Assembly (NCBI GenBank): GCA_020859725.1
Contig: JAJBVR010000129.1
Span: 1-9,085 of the forward strand
Direction: 5' to 3'
Source: Clostridiales bacterium
GTDB lineage: Bacteria; Bacillota; Clostridia; Oscillospirales; Acutalibacteraceae
DNA: 9,085 bases
This document shows positions 6,858 through 9,085 of this stretch, piece after piece; positions within the stretch are counted from its first letter, which is position 1, and every line of letters starts with the position of its first letter. The notes under the pieces were generated by a model. The model had not been told where the DNA came from. It saw only the letters and a list, made by a program, of their open reading frames with translations, and made no database searches. A program made the translations under genes and the position numbers.

Positions 6858-6886
6858 ATTATATTACACTGATTTACTTTCAGCAA
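6858..6886 (-). promoter_or_regulatory. Possible promoter for the DUF308 gene, overlapping the end of the EF-G-like gene
   Basis: TTGCTG (6886-6881) and a perfect TATAAT (6863-6858) are 17 bp apart, with the -10 directly after the EF-G-like stop codon. The -35 is weak (3 of 6). The predicted start near 6851 falls inside the 5' arm of the terminator, so a transcript begun here would lack the full stem and escape termination. Without it I see no other promoter for DUF308. Confidence 0.35.
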
Positions 6887-8915
6887 TAATTTTTTGAGAA
6901 ATATGCTCCGGGCATCTTTCATACCTTGCAAATTCAGATGTAAAAGAGCCTCTGCCTTGTGTTATCTGGCGCATTGATGTTGAAAATGTTGCCATTTCCG
7001 CTTCCGGGATTTCCGCCAGGATTTCCTGCATACCGTCATCCGCCGGAGTCATTCCCAGCACTCTGCCCCGGCGTTTATTTATATCGCCTATGACATCGCC
7101 CATTGAATCATCACCGCAAAGCGTTTTAACGGTTAACACCGGCTCCAATATAATAGGCATAGCCTTTGAAGTTCCTTCTTTAAACGCCAGTGAAGCCGCC
7201 ATTTTAAAGCTCATTTCACTTGAATCAACAGGGTGATAAGAGCCGTCATAAAGAGTTGCTTTTACTCCAACCATCGGATAACCGGCTAAAACACCTTTTT
7301 CCATACATTCATTTAATCCCTTTTCAACAGCTGGGAAAAAGTTTTTTGGAACGGAACCGCCTACAACTCTTTCGGCAAATTCCAGCTTTTCACAATCGCA
7401 AGGTTCAAATTCAATAAATACATCTCCAAACTGACCGTGCCCGCCGCTTTGTTTTTTATGCCTGCCCTGAGCCGAAACCTTAATGGTAATTGTTTCTCTG
7501 TAAGCTATTTTAGGAGCGGAAAGCGTAACATCAACGGAAAATTTTGATTTCAGTTTGGAAACAGCCACATCAATTTGCTGTTCTCCCAAACCTTTAAGAA
7601 GCTGCTCATGAGTTTCATTATTAACGAAAAATTCCATACTCGGATCTTCTTCACACAGCCTTGAGAGTCCGGAAGCAATTTTTTCCTCATCGCCTTTTTT
7701 AACCGCGTTAACAGCCATGGTGTATGTTGGCTTAGGTGTTGAAACACCATCCGCTTTTATTATTTTATTTGAAAAACAAAGTGTGTCGCCTGTAGAAAAT
7801 CCCGAAAGCTTAACAACAGCGCCTATATCCCCGGCGGGTATTTCGGAGACGTCATACTGCTTGGCGCCGAACATTGTTACTATTTTCCCCATTCTTTCCT
7901 CCTTACCCGTGTTTGCATTATAAACAGAAGCAGAAGGAGATAATTTCCCGCTCAGCACTTTAAAAAATGACAGCTTACCTATAAATGGATCGGCAACGGT
8001 TTTAAAGCAAACTGCCGCCAGAGGACCGTTAATATCAGGAGTGAGCTCAATCGGCTCATCATCACAGATAGCGTATTCGGATTTTGGAGGCGGGCACACA
8101 TCCGCAATAAAATCAAGAAGCTGATTGCATGCCGCTCCGCTTTGCCCGCTTAAAGCAAAAACAGGAACAATAGAGCCGTCCGCAACTCCGATTTTAAGAC
8201 CTTTTATTTTATCCTGCGGCGTCAATTCCTCGCCGGAAAAATATTTTTCCATAATTTCCTCATCAGTGCCTGCAACTGCTTCGTTGAAAGTATCTTTGGC
8301 TGCCTCAAATCTGGCGGAATCATCATGCACGGTATCTGTTTGTGAAAAATCAAAGCCATTATAGGAAAACGCCTTTCCGCTTACCATATTATAATAGGCG
8401 GATACTTTTCCGTACTTAATCACAGGCACAACAACCGGGCAGATTACAGCGCCGTATTTTGCAGCCATGGAATTAAAAGTTTTATAAAAATCTGCTCTTT
8501 CATCATCCATTTTAGTAACGGCGAAAATTCTTGCCATGCGGCGTGAACCTGCGTTTTTATATGCTTTTTCGCTTCCTACCGACATACCTGAACGCGCGGA
8601 AACAACTATTACCGATGTATCTGACGCTCTTACTCCCTCGGCGGCAGCTTCGGCAAAATCGAAAAGACCGGGAGTGTCTATAATATTAATTTTCTTTTCT
8701 TTATATTCTACAGTAGCGACTGCGCAGGAAACAGAAATTTTTCTTTTCTTTTCTTCAGCGTCATAATCGGTTACGGTTGTGCCGTCAGACACTTTGCCTA
8801 TTCTTTCCGATGCTCCCGAAACAGCAAGCAAAGCCTCCGCCAAAGTGGTTTTACCCTTTGACGCGTGACCGGTAAGAACAATATTTCTTATATTTTCAGT
8901 TTTATAAATTTTCAT
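6864..8915 (-). CDS. Elongation factor G-like translational GTPase (EF-G2 type)
   Basis: This is a homologue of the ribosomal translocase EF-G, full length at 683 residues, of the divergent second-copy type common in Clostridia. The G domain has G1 GHASKGKTT (16-24), a switch I of the KRKIS type (57-61) in place of RGITI, G3 DTPG (80-83), G4 TKMD (134-137; canonical NKMD) and G5 around SGQSG (256-260). Domain II follows at about 297-385, domain III at 396-470, and domain IV at about 472-590. Domain IV keeps the GHGQFGDV and GSYHPVDSSE motifs, with H561 at the tip loop that enters the decoding site. Domain V (about 590-670) is complete. GAGG (8923-8926) lies 7 nt before the ATG. It lacks the usual rpsL-rpsG-tuf neighbours, so it is unlikely to be the main fusA. 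It could serve translocation under special conditions or ribosome recycling; that is inference. Confidence 0.93.
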   Translation of the reverse strand: MKIYKTENIRNIVLTGHASKGKTTLAEALLAVSGASERIGKVSDGTTVTDYDAEEKKRKISVSCAVATVEYKEKKINIIDTPGLFDFAEAAAEGVRASDTSVIVVSARSGMSVGSEKAYKNAGSRRMARIFAVTKMDDERADFYKTFNSMAAKYGAVICPVVVPVIKYGKVSAYYNMVSGKAFSYNGFDFSQTDTVHDDSARFEAAKDTFNEAVAGTDEEIMEKYFSGEELTPQDKIKGLKIGVADGSIVPVFALSGQSGAACNQLLDFIADVCPPPKSEYAICDDEPIELTPDINGPLAAVCFKTVADPFIGKLSFFKVLSGKLSPSASVYNANTGKEERMGKIVTMFGAKQYDVSEIPAGDIGAVVKLSGFSTGDTLCFSNKIIKADGVSTPKPTYTMAVNAVKKGDEEKIASGLSRLCEEDPSMEFFVNNETHEQLLKGLGEQQIDVAVSKLKSKFSVDVTLSAPKIAYRETITIKVSAQGRHKKQSGGHGQFGDVFIEFEPCDCEKLEFAERVVGGSVPKNFFPAVEKGLNECMEKGVLAGYPMVGVKATLYDGSYHPVDSSEMSFKMAASLAFKEGTSKAMPIILEPVLTVKTLCGDDSMGDVIGDINKRRGRVLGMTPADDGMQEILAEIPEAEMATFSTSMRQITQGRGSFTSEFARYERCPEHISQKIIAESKSV

Positions 8916-8971
8916 ATTTTCGCCTCATACAGCAGATATTATTTACCTGCCCAATTAAATTATTTGTTTAC

Positions 8972-9000
8972 ATTGTATAATAATTATAAGCGCTTGTCAA
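8972..9000 (-). promoter_or_regulatory. Strong sigma-A promoter of the EF-G-like gene
   Basis: On the minus strand a perfect TTGACA (9000-8995) is separated by 17 bp from TACAAT (8977-8972, 5 of 6). The predicted start near 8965 gives a leader of about 50 nt with GAGGCG just before the ATG at 8915. The spacer begins with the 8-bp palindrome AAGCGCTT (8988-8995), which overlaps the -35 and could be an operator core. Confidence 0.75.
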
Positions 9001-9007
9001 TTTTATC

Positions 9008-9083
9008 TGTGGATTTTAACAACTAAAAAATTATTTTTTAACTATTGGAGAAAATTTCAATATATTTTTGGTTAAAATTCACA
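9008..9083. repeat. Imperfect inverted repeat upstream of the EF-G-like promoter
   Basis: TGTGGATTTTAACA (9008-9021) reappears inverted as GGTTAAAATTCACA (9070-9083), matching at 12 of 14 positions with 48 bp between. The interval is very AT-rich and contains a palindrome with 8-bp arms, TAAAAAAT-T-ATTTTTTA (9024-9040). The rest of this end of the window holds no gene that I can see. The arms might be a pair of protein-binding sites; what binds is unknown. Confidence 0.4.
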
Positions 9084-9085
9084 TA

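Noticed and set aside
7220..8766. Open frames of 65-79 codons overlapping the EF-G-like gene
   Set aside because: They lie in other frames of an intact, motif-complete EF-G-like gene and show no independent support.
8984..9000. CcpA cre site in the EF-G-like promoter
   Set aside because: Aligned on the central CG, the first three bases and one later conserved position do not fit the cre consensus; only the palindromic core is retained.
9008..9021. DnaA box (TGTGGATAA-like) suggesting a replication origin
   Set aside because: TGTGGATTT differs from the consensus at two positions. The inverted copy is equally imperfect, and no dnaA, dnaN or box cluster is present.
9024..9040. TAAAAAAT-T-ATTTTTTA palindrome as a bidirectional terminator
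   Set aside because: The stem contains no G or C and would have a 1-nt loop, so it cannot form a stable RNA hairpin. It may only bend DNA or bind protein.
1..9085. Defence system, toxin-antitoxin pair, mobile element or CRISPR array
   Set aside because: All genes are accounted for by housekeeping, sugar-metabolism or membrane-protein families. No direct repeats of CRISPR type, transposase or integrase is seen.

Overview
This is an AT-rich window from a bacterial chromosome, most likely a Firmicute of class Clostridia and possibly a gut relative of the Ruminococcaceae/Oscillospiraceae. The reasons are the low GC content, strong GGAGG-type ribosome binding sites, clear sigma-A-like promoters with TATAAT boxes, short intergenic gaps, and gene types common there: an EF-G-like second translocase, a PgcA-type phosphohexomutase, a small stand-alone NifU-domain protein and a cytoplasmic GH38 mannosidase. 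The taxonomic assignment is an inference. I see no transposon, phage gene, tRNA, rRNA or CRISPR array.

Layout, right to left, because almost everything is on the minus strand. A strong promoter (TTGACA, 17 bp, TACAAT) near 8972-9000 drives an elongation factor G-like GTPase (8915 to 6864), which ends at a good intrinsic terminator (6830-6857). Next is a six-helix DUF308/HdeD-type membrane protein (6800 to 6198). A near-perfect extended -10 promoter (6134-6162) then starts a four-gene operon: phosphoglucomutase/phosphomannomutase (6104 to 4467), a NifU-like Fe-S scaffold domain protein (4454 to 4212), a 976-residue family 38 alpha-mannosidase (4197 to 1267) and an unrecognised membrane-anchored protein (1270 to 836). 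The gaps are 12 bp, 14 bp and a 4-bp ATGA overlap, so co-transcription and translational coupling are very likely. At the left end, a plus-strand four-helix membrane protein (524 to 913) converges on the operon, with a 78-bp tail-to-tail overlap. It diverges from the 5' part of a tRNA CCA nucleotidyltransferase gene (462 to the window edge).

How the genes fit together: the mannosidase has no signal peptide, so it should trim imported manno-oligosaccharides or glycan fragments in the cytoplasm. The phosphohexomutase could link the resulting sugar phosphates to central metabolism or to nucleotide-sugar synthesis. The role of the NifU-domain protein between them is not obvious. EF-G-like, CCA-adding enzyme and DUF308 are housekeeping or stress genes.

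No clearly new system stands out. The more interesting points are the NFU-mannosidase-mutase operon with its unknown terminal gene, the mutual antisense overlap at 836-913 with hairpins inside the opposing genes, a changed guanine-specificity motif (TKMD) in the EF-G-like protein, and two start codons that automated calling would probably place too far upstream.
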